From Aldehydirespirator sp965248735 (GTDB taxonomy: Bacteria > Actinomycetota > Acidimicrobiia > Acidimicrobiales > Aldehydirespiratoraceae): a DNA stretch of 64,000 bases. Location of the stretch: positions 1,240,001 through 1,304,000 of the forward strand of contig OZ252146.1 of NCBI GenBank assembly GCA_965248735.1. The letters run 5' to 3'. Under the pieces are notes generated by a model. The model made no database searches and was not told the DNA's origin. It was given only the letters and a program-made list of their open reading frames with translations. Made by a program: the position numbers and the translations under genes. Below, piece after piece: positions 7,144-15,875 of the stretch. Numbering within the stretch: position 1 is the stretch's first letter; each line of letters opens with the position of its first letter.

Positions 7144-8007
7144 TCAGTCGATTGTGAGAGCCTCCGCGAGCTCGGCCACCGCGGGCTGGGCGCGCTCGCT
7201 GGACCAGATGAGGGCCAGCTCAGCGTTGGCTATGTCGATGATGGGGATGGCGACGACGCCGGGCCGCTGATACTGCTCGCTCACCGTTGCGGCCGTGATG
7301 GCGATGCCCCGCCCGAGCGCGACCAAGTCCATGAGCTGCTCTGCCGAGTTGGGCGCGGGCTGGGCCGTCACCGGGGCGGACCCGTCCGGACGGGGGTTGA
7401 CGAGCCAGAAGTCCCGGTTGAAGTTGGAGTCGAGGACGGGATCGGCGGCGATCTCGTCGATTCTGATCTGGGATCGGCCCGCCAGTCGATGGCCCGCGGG
7501 CAGCACCGCGACCCGGGGCTCGGTGTGCAGCAGCCGCGAGGTCACTCCGGGCTCGGAGTGCGGCAGATGGACGATCGCGGCGTCAACCAACGCGTTGCGC
7601 AGGCGTGCGAACGGCTCGGACCAGTCGATGCGGACGAGGTCGATCTCCAGGCTTGGCACGGCAGACGCTGCCGCCTGGACCAACCGTGACTTGAGCCCGT
7701 GAGGCGTGCCTGCCACGCAGGCGATCGTCAACTCCGTCGGCTCGGCAGCACGGCGAGCTCGGGCGACGGCCGCCTCCCCGCGTTCAAGCAGCCCGCGCGC
7801 CTCCTCCAAGAACACCTGGCCGGCGCTGGTGAGTCTTACGCCGGTACGCGACCGCTCCAATAGCTTGCAGCCCATCTGTGCCTCGAACCGCTTGATCTGC
7901 TGGCTCAGGGCGGGCTGTGAGATGAACAGGCGCTCGGCGGCCTTGCCGTAGTGGCGGGCCTCGGCGACAGTCACGAAGTAGCGGACGGTCCGTAGGGACA
8001 GATCCAT
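7144..8007 (-). CDS. LysR-family transcriptional regulator
   Basis: A 287-residue LysR regulator. The N-terminal winged helix-turn-helix reads VAEARHYGKAAERLFISQPA, then LSQQIKRFE and LTSAGQVFLEEAR, a standard LTTR DNA-binding domain. The remaining 200 residues form the periplasmic-binding-protein-like effector domain. It is divergent from the binding protein, Rieske oxygenase and ABC permease operon at 8164-15853 and is its likely activator, with the effector being the imported or oxidised compound. The start at 8007 is the first residue of the family core. A GTGAT-N3-ATCAC palindrome lies four bases upstream, and TAACAT within it is six bases before the ATG, so the message may be leaderless and self-regulated. 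Confidence 0.92.
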   Translation of the reverse strand: MDLSLRTVRYFVTVAEARHYGKAAERLFISQPALSQQIKRFEAQMGCKLLERSRTGVRLTSAGQVFLEEARGLLERGEAAVARARRAAEPTELTIACVAGTPHGLKSRLVQAAASAVPSLEIDLVRIDWSEPFARLRNALVDAAIVHLPHSEPGVTSRLLHTEPRVAVLPAGHRLAGRSQIRIDEIAADPVLDSNFNRDFWLVNPRPDGSAPVTAQPAPNSAEQLMDLVALGRGIAITAATVSEQYQRPGVVAIPIIDIANAELALIWSSERAQPAVAELAEALTID

Positions 8008-8010
8008 AAG

Positions 8011-8023
8011 GTGATGTTATCAC
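8011..8023. promoter_or_regulatory. Palindromic operator candidate in the LysR/binding-protein divergent region
   Basis: GTGAT and ATCAC, separated by three bases, form a 13-bp inverted repeat four bases upstream of the LysR start codon. LysR proteins usually bind interrupted palindromes in the shared divergent promoter, so this is the best candidate site. On the minus strand the site contains TAACAT, a possible -10 element for a leaderless LysR message, so binding would block transcription of the regulator itself. Confidence 0.5.
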
Positions 8024-8163
8024 ATGCTCGGAGATTGGTCTTGGACGGCTGGACCGAGGCACGCGTAGGTTCGGCCAAGTCACGGATCCCCTGGATTCTG
8101 GGGACTGGCCGTCGTGGCCGACCATCGGTTTGGGGGGTCCAGCGGAAGAGATGGAGGTTCGTT

Positions 8164-9291
8164 GTGACGCAACCAAAAGGCCGGCTATCTAGGCGCGATT
8201 TCTTATGGAGGTCCGCGTTCGCGGGCGCGGTGGTGGGCTCGCCTGCGTTGCTCGCAGCCTGCGGCGACGATGAGTCGGATTCGGAAGGCTCGGCCGCGCC
8301 CGCGACGACAGCTGCGGCTGCGACCACTACTGCCGCGCCGACAACCACCGCCGCACCGGCACCGACTGACGTGCGCTTCCAGTTCGATTGGATTAAGAAC
8401 GTCCAGTTCGCCGGGCACTATGTGGCCCTGGACCAAGGCTATTTTGCCGCCGAGGGCATCGACGCGGAATTCGCTCAGGGCGGCGGCGGCATTGCGACCG
8501 AGGTCACCATCAACGGACCCGGAATCGAGTTGGGCGCAAGTTCGTTCCTGTCACGCACTATCGATGCAATCGCGGCGGGAGCCGATCTCGTGGTGCTGGG
8601 CGCGGCGCTGCAACAGTCGCCCATCGGGTTCATCTACCTACCGGACAACCCGATCAACACCGTCGACGACCTAGTAGGCAAGCGGATCGGCCTCCAGGGT
8701 GAGTCAGGCATCGCCGACGTCAACACGCTGTTCGGCGTGAACGGCATCGAGCCGGACTACGAGAACGTGCCAGTGGGCTTCGATCCCAGCCCCGTAGTCG
8801 AGGGTGAGGTGGACGCCTACTACGCATTCTTGACCAACCAGCCGCTGGCGCTTCAGTCCCGCGGCATCGACCACGGTGTTGTGAGCCTCGGGGACCTGGG
8901 CTGGACACGCTACGGACGGCTCTGGGTCACAACGCGCACGTACCTAGCAGAGAACCGCGACGCGGTTGTCGGCTACATGCGGGCCGGTATCAAGGGCTGG
9001 GAGCACGCCTTCGCCGACAACGACCTCGCCGTGGACCTGACCGTCAACACCTACGGCGTCGATCTCGGCCTGGACCCCGCCAACGAGGCAGCCCAGCTGG
9101 TCGCGCAGAGCGGGTTCATGAAGAGCGACACGACCGCGGCGAAGGGGCTGCTGTGGCTGGATGATGCCACCCTCGAGGGCGAGTACGACGGCTTGCGAGT
9201 GGCCGGCAAGGAGAACCTGCCCGCCATCGACGACCTCTGGGACCGGAGCGTCCTCGACGACGTCTATGCGGGGGCCACGTCGCTCTACTAG
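8164..9291 (+). CDS. TAT-exported NMT1/THI5-like ABC substrate-binding lipoprotein
   Basis: A 375-residue protein. The N-terminus combines a twin-arginine motif (SRRDFLWRS, residues 9-17) with a lipobox LAA-Cys, so it is exported folded and lipid-anchored. A Thr/Ala/Pro-rich linker of about 30 residues follows. The mature domain (FQFDWIKNVQFAGHYVALDQ, then GYFAAEGIDAEF) is the NMT1/THI5-like fold used to bind pyrimidines, riboflavin, nitrate, taurine or aromatic sulfonates. The GTG at 8164 is chosen because it begins the TAT signal and has GGAGG just upstream; upstream open frame is not coding. It heads an operon with a Rieske oxygenase and an SsuBC-type transporter, so the ligand is likely an organic compound that is oxidised after uptake. 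Confidence 0.88.
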   Translation: MTQPKGRLSRRDFLWRSAFAGAVVGSPALLAACGDDESDSEGSAAPATTAAAATTTAAPTTTAAPAPTDVRFQFDWIKNVQFAGHYVALDQGYFAAEGIDAEFAQGGGGIATEVTINGPGIELGASSFLSRTIDAIAAGADLVVLGAALQQSPIGFIYLPDNPINTVDDLVGKRIGLQGESGIADVNTLFGVNGIEPDYENVPVGFDPSPVVEGEVDAYYAFLTNQPLALQSRGIDHGVVSLGDLGWTRYGRLWVTTRTYLAENRDAVVGYMRAGIKGWEHAFADNDLAVDLTVNTYGVDLGLDPANEAAQLVAQSGFMKSDTTAAKGLLWLDDATLEGEYDGLRVAGKENLPAIDDLWDRSVLDDVYAGATSLY

Positions 9292-9305
9292 GCATAGTCT
9301 CACCT

Positions 9306-10382
9306 GTGTCGCAGGCGACCAGGCAAGGCAGCACCGCGGGATCGGAACAAACAGTTGTGAGCGACACGCTGCTCGACGCGGACGGCGAGACCGCGCTGTA
9401 CGACTCGTTCCGGCACTACTGGTTGCCGGTCGCATACTCGCGCGACTTGGACGGCGAGCCCGTGGCCGTCCGAGTCTGCGGCAACGACTTGGTGCTGGTC
9501 CGGCTCGGCGGGCGGGCACGGGCTTTTGCCGACCTTTGCCCTCACCGCGGCGCCCGCCTGTCGCTCGGCTGGGTCGAGACGGACTCGCTGCGGTGCTCCT
9601 ACCACGGATGGCTGTACAACTGTGGCGGCGTGTGCACGCAGATCCCCGGCAGCGAGGACCATCCCATCCCCGCCCGCGCCCGTCTGCGGGGCTATGGCTG
9701 CGAGGAGGCCGGAGGCCTGGTCTGGGTCTGCCTGGAAGACCGTCCGCGCTTCGACGTCCCGAGATTCCCCGAGTACGACGACCCCGAGTACCGGATTGTT
9801 CCGATCCCCGCCGTCGACTGGAACGCGGGCGCGGCGCGACGGATAGAGAACTTCGTCGACTTGGCCCACATCCCGTGGGTGCACGACGGCCAGCTCGGAC
9901 GCCGCGACCGGCCTGATCTTCCGAGGCACGACCTTCGGCGCGACGGCGACAACATCCACATGTGGGGCTCCTTCGCGGAGGTTCCCAGCATCAAGACCCG
10001 CGCCTCGGAACTCGATGAGGCCGACCCCTCTCTCAGGTCGCACCACAACTGGCGCGTCTACATGCCCCTGACCGTCTGGTGGCAGCAGCGCCTCCCGGAG
10101 GGCCGTTTCTTCGGTCTGCTGGTCGCTGCCTTGCCGATCTCCGCAGGCGTCACCCGGACCTTCATGATGAACTTCCGCAATTTCGCTCACGACGAGCCCG
10201 ACGATCCGTTCTGCCAGTTCCAGATCGAGATCGCCGAGCGCGATCGCGCCATCGTGGAGTCCCAGCGCCCCGAAGAACTGCCCGCAGATTTGACCGCCGA
10301 GCTGCATGTGCGGGCAACGGACAGGATGTCCATCGAGTACCGGCGGTGGCTGGTCGAGCTCGCCCGGGAGACGGCCCCGTGA
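9306..10382 (+). CDS. Rieske 2Fe-2S aromatic ring-hydroxylating or O-demethylating oxygenase, large subunit
   Basis: A 358-residue protein. The Rieske cluster ligands are Cys78, His80, Cys97 and His100 (CPHRGA and CSYHGW). The mononuclear iron site lies in NFVDLAHIPWVH with Asn182, Asp185, His188 and His193. The length and single-subunit layout resemble vanillate O-demethylase, phthalate or choline-type oxygenases. Such enzymes need a reductase; none is encoded in this operon. The start is a GTG at 9306, 14 bases after the binding-protein stop; a second GTG at 9357 is an alternative. Placement between a binding protein and a transporter suggests it makes the first attack on the imported compound. 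Confidence 0.92.
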   Translation: MSQATRQGSTAGSEQTVVSDTLLDADGETALYDSFRHYWLPVAYSRDLDGEPVAVRVCGNDLVLVRLGGRARAFADLCPHRGARLSLGWVETDSLRCSYHGWLYNCGGVCTQIPGSEDHPIPARARLRGYGCEEAGGLVWVCLEDRPRFDVPRFPEYDDPEYRIVPIPAVDWNAGAARRIENFVDLAHIPWVHDGQLGRRDRPDLPRHDLRRDGDNIHMWGSFAEVPSIKTRASELDEADPSLRSHHNWRVYMPLTVWWQQRLPEGRFFGLLVAALPISAGVTRTFMMNFRNFAHDEPDDPFCQFQIEIAERDRAIVESQRPEELPADLTAELHVRATDRMSIEYRRWLVELARETAP

Positions 10383-10422
10383 CCTCTGACGGCCCATTCA
10401 CATCCCATAAGGGCGGGAGTCC

Positions 10423-11463
10423 ATGAGCGAATACGAATCGATCCCACGTGTGCGGCTCGGGGAGGGCCCTCTACATCTGTCGCGGGTGGGCTTGGGCGCC
10501 TGGGCCATCGGCGGGGGCGGCTACCGGTTCGGCTGGGGTCCTCAGGACGACGGCGACTCGGTGCGGGCCATGCACGCCGCGGTTGAGGCTGGCGTCAACT
10601 GGATCGACACCGCCCCGGTCTACGGGCGAGGACACTCCGAGGAGGTGATCGGACGGTTCCTGAGCGAGGCCTCCGACCGCGACCGGCCCATGGTCTTCAC
10701 CAAGTGCGGGATCGTGTGGGATCCCGACGACCCGACGAAGTCCACCCGGACCCTGCACCCCGACTCGATCCGAGCCGAGTGCGAGAACTCGCTGGGGCGC
10801 CTCGGCGTCGACTGCATCGACCTCTTTCAGTTCCATCAGCCCGACCAGGTGGGAACGCCGGTGGAGGACTCCTGGGCCGCCCTGCTCGAGCTGGTGGACG
10901 AGGGCAAGGTCCGGGCCGCGGGAGTCTCCAACTTTGAGGGCGACCTGCTCGAGAGCTGCTGGCAAGGGGGCCGGCTCGCCTCGGTCCAGTCTCCGATGTC
11001 GCTCATCGACCGCGGCATTGCCGGCACGGTCGTGCCGTGGGCCGGGCAGCACGGCGTCGGGGTGCTGGTCTACAGCCCAATGGCATCGGGTCTGCTCACG
11101 GACTCCTTTGCGACTAGCAGGGTCGCCGCCCTCCCCGACGACGACTTCCGCAGCCGCGACCCGCGATTCCAGGAGCCCCAACTCTCACAGAACCTCTCCC
11201 TGCGCGATTCGCTGAGCCAGATTGCGGCTCGGCACGAGGCCACCGTGTCCGCGGTGGCGGTGGCGTGGACGCTTGCATGGCCGGGGGTCACGGCCGCCAT
11301 CGTGGGCGCCCGCCGCCCCGAGCAGGTCGCCGGATGGGCCCGGGCCGCACACCTGGAGCTGACGGGAGAGGATCTGGCCGACATCGAGGCGGCGATCGCT
11401 AGCTCCGCAGCCGGATCGGGTCCGAGTCGCCCGACGAGCGCGCCTGGGGCAGGCCACCGATGA
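10423..11463 (+). CDS. Aldo/keto reductase
   Basis: A 346-residue NAD(P)H-dependent (alpha/beta)8-barrel reductase. The catalytic tetrad is visible: Asp62 and Tyr67 in WIDTAPVYGRGHSE, Lys94 in VFTKCG, and His138 in FQFHQPD. It belongs to the AKR group with a MSLIDRG loop and a C-terminal IVGARRPEQV cofactor segment. It would reduce an aldehyde or ketone, plausibly one released by the Rieske oxygenase immediately upstream. GGGCGGGAG precedes the ATG at a good distance. The last 20 residues are Pro/Ser-rich and outside the fold. Confidence 0.92.
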   Translation: MSEYESIPRVRLGEGPLHLSRVGLGAWAIGGGGYRFGWGPQDDGDSVRAMHAAVEAGVNWIDTAPVYGRGHSEEVIGRFLSEASDRDRPMVFTKCGIVWDPDDPTKSTRTLHPDSIRAECENSLGRLGVDCIDLFQFHQPDQVGTPVEDSWAALLELVDEGKVRAAGVSNFEGDLLESCWQGGRLASVQSPMSLIDRGIAGTVVPWAGQHGVGVLVYSPMASGLLTDSFATSRVAALPDDDFRSRDPRFQEPQLSQNLSLRDSLSQIAARHEATVSAVAVAWTLAWPGVTAAIVGARRPEQVAGWARAAHLELTGEDLADIEAAIASSAAGSGPSRPTSAPGAGHR

Positions 11464-11515
11464 ACGAGCGCCTCGGAGCCCGACCCCTCGACCGCTTCGG
11501 CACGGAAGGCAGCAG

Positions 11516-13456
11516 ATGAGAGCAGAGAATCCCGAGTCACGTCGCGTGATGCTCATAGGCGTCGACGGCGCGATGCTCTCGATGGTCGACCAGTACCTCG
11601 CGGAGGGCTCGATGCCGGCTCTGGCAGGCTTGCTGAACGGTGGCACCTCAGTGGAGGCTCTCCCGTCGATTCCCGTGGACACGCCCACCAACTGGACGAC
11701 GATCGCCACCGGGGCCGAGCCCGTGAACCACGGCATCAACAGCTTCATCGCCAAGTGGGCCGGTGAGGAGCTGACGATGCAGGACACCGAGCGGGCTCGC
11801 AGCATGCAGTCCACGACGTCCAAGGCGGAGCTGCTGTGGGAGACGGTCGGGCGCCATGGGGGCTCCAGCGTGGTCGTCAACTATCCGGTCGGGTGGCCTC
11901 CCAAGGGCGACGGGGTGCGGGTCATCGGGGGCGACACGCCTGGCGGCATGATCTGGCACAAGACCGGCGAGGAGCTGTACGCGCAGGGGCCCGCCCGGGA
12001 CGCCGTCCTGGAGCTCCACGGCGTGACGATCGATCCCACGCCCCTGTCGTTTCGTCGCGCCGGCCCGTGGCCCGCCGCAGCCGGGTCCGACCCGGAGTCG
12101 GCCTTCCTGCCTGTCAGCGGCCACGAGCCTGCGGGGTTCTGGGCCAATCGCAGGCTCGTCGATGGCGAGGTGCGTCTGGCGCTGAGCCGGGACGAGGCTG
12201 GCGAGCGCCAGGTTGCCGACCTGGCGCCGGGTCAGTGGTCGCCGTGGATCCCGTTGGAACTCGACGGGCGGGAGTCGGCCACCAGGTTCCGCCTGATCAG
12301 AGCCGACCGGTCCGGCGGCCTCGAGCTGTACCGCACACGGGTGGAGCCGGTCGACGGCTACACGCACCCCGCCGACCTAGCCGCGGGCATCAGCTCCAGG
12401 CACGGGCCGTATGTCGAGGGATTGGAATGCCCGTATGTGCCCGCGGGTGTCGCGCGTCCGTTCGGCCCGGCCAACATCAACGGCGAGGTGATGCTGGAAC
12501 TCGCCGATCAGCAGGTGCGCTGGATGACCGACGTGATCTGCGAGCAGGACGCTCAGCAGCCCTTCGATCTGTTGATGTCGCACTTCCACCTGATCGACTA
12601 CCTGAACCACACGATGCTGGGCTACCTCGATCCGGACTATCCCTACGCGGCGCCGGCCTACAGGCGGCTGACCGAGTCCGTGTACGCGGAGGCCTACCGG
12701 CTGGTGGACGAGCTGATCGCGGGCATCGTGCGGGGCTGCGGCGACAGCGACACCAGTGTGGTAGTGGTGTCGGACCACGCCTGCCTGCCGTGCTGGCGCT
12801 ACATATCGGTGCTCGACATCCTGCGGCAGGAAGGGCTCGTCGCCTACGACTGGGACAGCGAGACGGGTCGCTACGTGCTGGATCCCCGCAATTCGCTGGT
12901 AGGCCCCGCGCTCCAGCCCCAGCACGTGTGGGTGAACCTCGCCGGCAGGGAGCCGAGCGGTGCGGTCGACCCGGGAGACTTCGAGGCGGTGCGCCAGCGC
13001 GTGATCGACACGCTCCACTCGGTCGTGGACCCCGACACGGGGGAGAGGCCATTCGAGCTGGTGGCCCGTCGCGAGTCGTTGAACCTCAGCGGGGCCGCCG
13101 AGGACCGCATCGGCGACATCGTGTACTTCCTCAAGCCCACGTACACCACCTGGGACGGGTCGCGTGACGCCAACTCGATCGGAGAGCTGTCCCCGAAGCG
13201 GATGGCCCGCACGCCGATCACTGCCACCCATGTCGTGGCCGGCCATCACACGCCGCACCTGCCCGCGGCTCGACGCGGGACCTTCCACAACAGCGCGCTG
13301 TCGTTGTGGTTCGGCGCCGGACTCGGTGCGCACGGCAGGCCGTCGGCGCCGATCCACTTGCGGGATGTCGCTCCCACACTGGCGTGGCTCCTCGGCGTCC
13401 CCGGCCCGCCGCATTCCGACGGGGCGGTGCGCTACAGCCTGTTGGGAGGGGACTGA
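11516..13456 (+). CDS. Alkaline phosphatase superfamily (type I phosphodiesterase/nucleotide pyrophosphatase-like) hydrolase
   Basis: A 646-residue metal hydrolase. LIGVDGAM (Asp17) starts the first metal site, PVDTPTNWTTIATG places Thr56 at the nucleophile position of nucleotide pyrophosphatases, SHFHLIDYLNH gives further ligands, VVVVSDHA is the paired Asp-His motif, and VAGHHTPH near residue 585 gives the last His. No signal peptide is present, so it probably works in the cytoplasm, unlike most phosphodiesterases of this class. In this operon it could remove a phosphate, phosphonate or sulfate group from the imported compound, but the sequence does not show which. The ATG at 11516 follows an AAGGCAG-type weak ribosome site. 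Confidence 0.8.
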   Translation: MRAENPESRRVMLIGVDGAMLSMVDQYLAEGSMPALAGLLNGGTSVEALPSIPVDTPTNWTTIATGAEPVNHGINSFIAKWAGEELTMQDTERARSMQSTTSKAELLWETVGRHGGSSVVVNYPVGWPPKGDGVRVIGGDTPGGMIWHKTGEELYAQGPARDAVLELHGVTIDPTPLSFRRAGPWPAAAGSDPESAFLPVSGHEPAGFWANRRLVDGEVRLALSRDEAGERQVADLAPGQWSPWIPLELDGRESATRFRLIRADRSGGLELYRTRVEPVDGYTHPADLAAGISSRHGPYVEGLECPYVPAGVARPFGPANINGEVMLELADQQVRWMTDVICEQDAQQPFDLLMSHFHLIDYLNHTMLGYLDPDYPYAAPAYRRLTESVYAEAYRLVDELIAGIVRGCGDSDTSVVVVSDHACLPCWRYISVLDILRQEGLVAYDWDSETGRYVLDPRNSLVGPALQPQHVWVNLAGREPSGAVDPGDFEAVRQRVIDTLHSVVDPDTGERPFELVARRESLNLSGAAEDRIGDIVYFLKPTYTTWDGSRDANSIGELSPKRMARTPITATHVVAGHHTPHLPAARRGTFHNSALSLWFGAGLGAHGRPSAPIHLRDVAPTLAWLLGVPGPPHSDGAVRYSLLGGD

Positions 13457-13502
13457 AGTCCCAGACGCCCCGCCGTTGGGGCCGAATAGTCCAATCGCGG
13501 GG

Positions 13503-14324
13503 GTGATCGTGGCCGATCCGGGCACACACACGGCAGCAAGCGTCGGCAGCTACGCCATCGAGCTGCGGGGCGTGACCAAGAGATACGAAGTGCGCCGCGG
13601 GGAGTCTCTCACCGCGCTGGAGGGATTCGATCTGCCAGTCGGTGACGGAGAGTTCGTTGCGCTGATCGGACCTTCCGGCTGCGGCAAGTCCACGGCTCTG
13701 CGGCTCATGGCCGGCCTTGAGACTGTCGAATCCGGCTCCGTGTCGGTGTTCGGTGGTCCGCCCGACCGCACGGTTCGAGCGGGTGGGATCGGAATGGCCT
13801 TCCAGGACCACGCGCTGATGCCCTGGCTGTCGGTGGCCTCCAACATCGGCCTGCCGTTCCGCATTCGGGGCGAGTCGAGGAACCAGGTGAAGGTCGCCGA
13901 GCTGATCGAGCTGGTGGGTCTCACCGGGTTCGAGAGGGCCCGACCCAAGCACCTGTCGGGCGGTATGCGCCAGCGCGTCTCCATTGCACGATCGCTCGTG
14001 CTCGACCCGAAGGTGCTTCTGCTCGACGAGCCCTTCGGAGCCCTCGACGCGGTGACGCGCCGCTCGCTCAATCTCGAGCTGCAGCATCTCTGGGCTCGTC
14101 GGAAGATCACTACCGTCCTAGTCACCCACTCCGTGGAGGAGGCGCTGCTGCTCGGCGACCGCGTGGCCGTGATGTCGCGACGACCGGGCCGCATCATCCT
14201 GGACGTCGAGGCTCCCTTCCAGCGACCCCGGCACAAGGAGGTGTCCCAAACCGCAGAGTTCAAGCGGCTGCACGACAAGCTCGTCGACGCGCTCGACGAG
14301 CCGACTCCCCCAGACGGCCCGTGA
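13503..14324 (+). CDS. ABC transporter ATP-binding protein, nitrate/sulfonate/taurine type
   Basis: A 273-residue ATPase of the SsuB/TauB class. GPSGCGKSTALRLMAGLE is the Walker A region, HLSGGMRQRVSIARSL the signature, LLLDEPFGALD the Walker B, and VTHSVEEALLLGDRV the switch. FQDHALMPWLSVASNI contains the Q-loop typical of this class. It powers the double permease encoded next. The start is one of two adjacent GTG codons (13503 or 13509), 46 bases after the preceding stop; the frame runs upstream inside the previous gene but lacks family homology there. The stop overlaps the permease start by four bases. Confidence 0.9.
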   Translation: MIVADPGTHTAASVGSYAIELRGVTKRYEVRRGESLTALEGFDLPVGDGEFVALIGPSGCGKSTALRLMAGLETVESGSVSVFGGPPDRTVRAGGIGMAFQDHALMPWLSVASNIGLPFRIRGESRNQVKVAELIELVGLTGFERARPKHLSGGMRQRVSIARSLVLDPKVLLLDEPFGALDAVTRRSLNLELQHLWARRKITTVLVTHSVEEALLLGDRVAVMSRRPGRIILDVEAPFQRPRHKEVSQTAEFKRLHDKLVDALDEPTPPDGP

Positions 14325-15853
14325 GGGGTTCCGTTCGCAGCCGGGTAGGGCTCGGAACAGTCGGCGCCACCTGCTTCCTGGTGCTGTGGGAGGCTGCGGG
14401 CCGCAACGGCTGGCTCGGACGCACCTTCCCGCCCCTGTCGGACGCGATCGCGGAGATTGGCCGGCACGACGACGTGATCCGACGGGCCGCGGCGGCGACA
14501 CTGGAGCGGGCGCTGTGGGGTTACCTCATCGGCGCCGTGCTCGCCGTTGGCCTGGCGGTGGTCGCCTTGCTGCTGCCCCGTCTCGAGAACGCCACCTACA
14601 CGGGCTCCGTGGTCGTGCATGCCGTCCCGGCGATCGCGCTCGGGCCGGTCATAAACGCCCTGGGCTTCACCCACCAGACACCGGCGTTGTTCGCCATGAT
14701 GTTCGTGTTCTTCACCATCCTGGTGGCGGCAGGCGCTGGCTTCACCGGCGGATCGCAGTCCACCCACGACGTGTTCTCGGTGCTGGGATCCTCGAAGGTC
14801 AACCGCTTCCGGCTGCTGCAGGTGCCCAATGCGATCCCCAACCTCATCGACGGGCTGCGCGTCGCCGCGCCCGCAGCAGTGTCGGGTGCGGTGCTCGGGG
14901 AGTGGTTCGGGTCCGAGCGCGGCCTCGGCGTGCTTCTTCTCAACGCGATGCGCAACTTCCGAGTGGAGCAACTCTGGGCCGTCTCCATAGTGCTGGTACT
15001 GCTGGCGGGAGGCGCGTACCTCGCGCTCGGCCTCGTCGAGAGGGTCGCCGAGGAGATCTTCGGGCGGGTGGTCGCGGTCGGGGGAGTCCACCGCGTCGGC
15101 GGGGACAGGGGCTGGATGCGCTCCCTCGCGTCCCAGCTGTGGGTGGTGGCTCTGCTGATCGTCGGTTGGTGGCTCTGGATCGTGGTCGAGAACGTGCCCG
15201 AGCTGGTCGCCCCGTCGCCGCCGGAGACCTTCAGCGCTGTCGTCGACGACCCCGGCCTGTATGCCGAGCACACCCTGGCGACGCTGCTATCCGCGATCGG
15301 CGGGCTCTCGATCGGTTTGGTGCTCGGAACCACGTTGGCTCTGCTGAGCTCGATCTCGCTGGCTCTGCGCAACACGCTCTCCCCGATCGTGGTGATCATG
15401 CCGACGGTGCCCATCGTCGTGCTGATCCCGGTGGTCGCCCGGCTGTTCGGATTCTCGCAGGCGACGGTGCTGGCGATAGCGGGGGTAATAGCGTTCTTTC
15501 CCGTCTACGTCTTCGCCCTCTCCGGTCTGCGGGCCCGGCCTCCAGGCTCCGATGCTGTCTATTCGGCCCTCGGCTCCCCCGCGTGGCGCCGCCTCGTGTT
15601 GCTGGCCATTCCCTCGGCGGTACCCAATGTCCTGACCGGTGTGCGCATCACCGCTTCGACGGTGTTCCTCGCAGCGCTCACAGCCGAGTGGCTGATGGGA
15701 ACGAAGGGTTTGGGCTTCCTGTTCAGCACGAGCCGTGCCTCCTTCGAGAATTCGGAGGCGTGGGGTGCCATCGTGATAGCGGTGGTCTTCGCCGTTGGCA
15801 CCTACCAGCTCGCCAGCGCGCTCGAGCGCTGGGGCCGAGAGCGCTGGACCTGA
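14321..15853 (+). CDS. Double-length ABC permease: two SsuC/TauC-type permease domains in one polypeptide
   Basis: A 510-residue membrane protein, about twice the family norm. The first half (about 1-245) and second half (about 265-510) are each complete binding-protein-dependent permeases with roughly six membrane segments. Each has its own cytoplasmic docking loop: SVLGSSKVNRFRLLQVPNAI in the first and SALGSPAWRRLVLLAIPSAV in the second, each followed by a G-(L/V)-R-(V/I) turn. Most nitrate/sulfonate/taurine importers use a homodimer of one short permease. A covalent pair would give a fixed heterodimeric channel driven by the single ATPase encoded upstream. The GTG start overlaps the ATPase stop. 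It is the last gene of the operon. Confidence 0.88.
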   Translation: MRGSVRSRVGLGTVGATCFLVLWEAAGRNGWLGRTFPPLSDAIAEIGRHDDVIRRAAAATLERALWGYLIGAVLAVGLAVVALLLPRLENATYTGSVVVHAVPAIALGPVINALGFTHQTPALFAMMFVFFTILVAAGAGFTGGSQSTHDVFSVLGSSKVNRFRLLQVPNAIPNLIDGLRVAAPAAVSGAVLGEWFGSERGLGVLLLNAMRNFRVEQLWAVSIVLVLLAGGAYLALGLVERVAEEIFGRVVAVGGVHRVGGDRGWMRSLASQLWVVALLIVGWWLWIVVENVPELVAPSPPETFSAVVDDPGLYAEHTLATLLSAIGGLSIGLVLGTTLALLSSISLALRNTLSPIVVIMPTVPIVVLIPVVARLFGFSQATVLAIAGVIAFFPVYVFALSGLRARPPGSDAVYSALGSPAWRRLVLLAIPSAVPNVLTGVRITASTVFLAALTAEWLMGTKGLGFLFSTSRASFENSEAWGAIVIAVVFAVGTYQLASALERWGRERWT

Positions 15854-15875
15854 CTCAGGGGCCGAGCGGCGGGCG

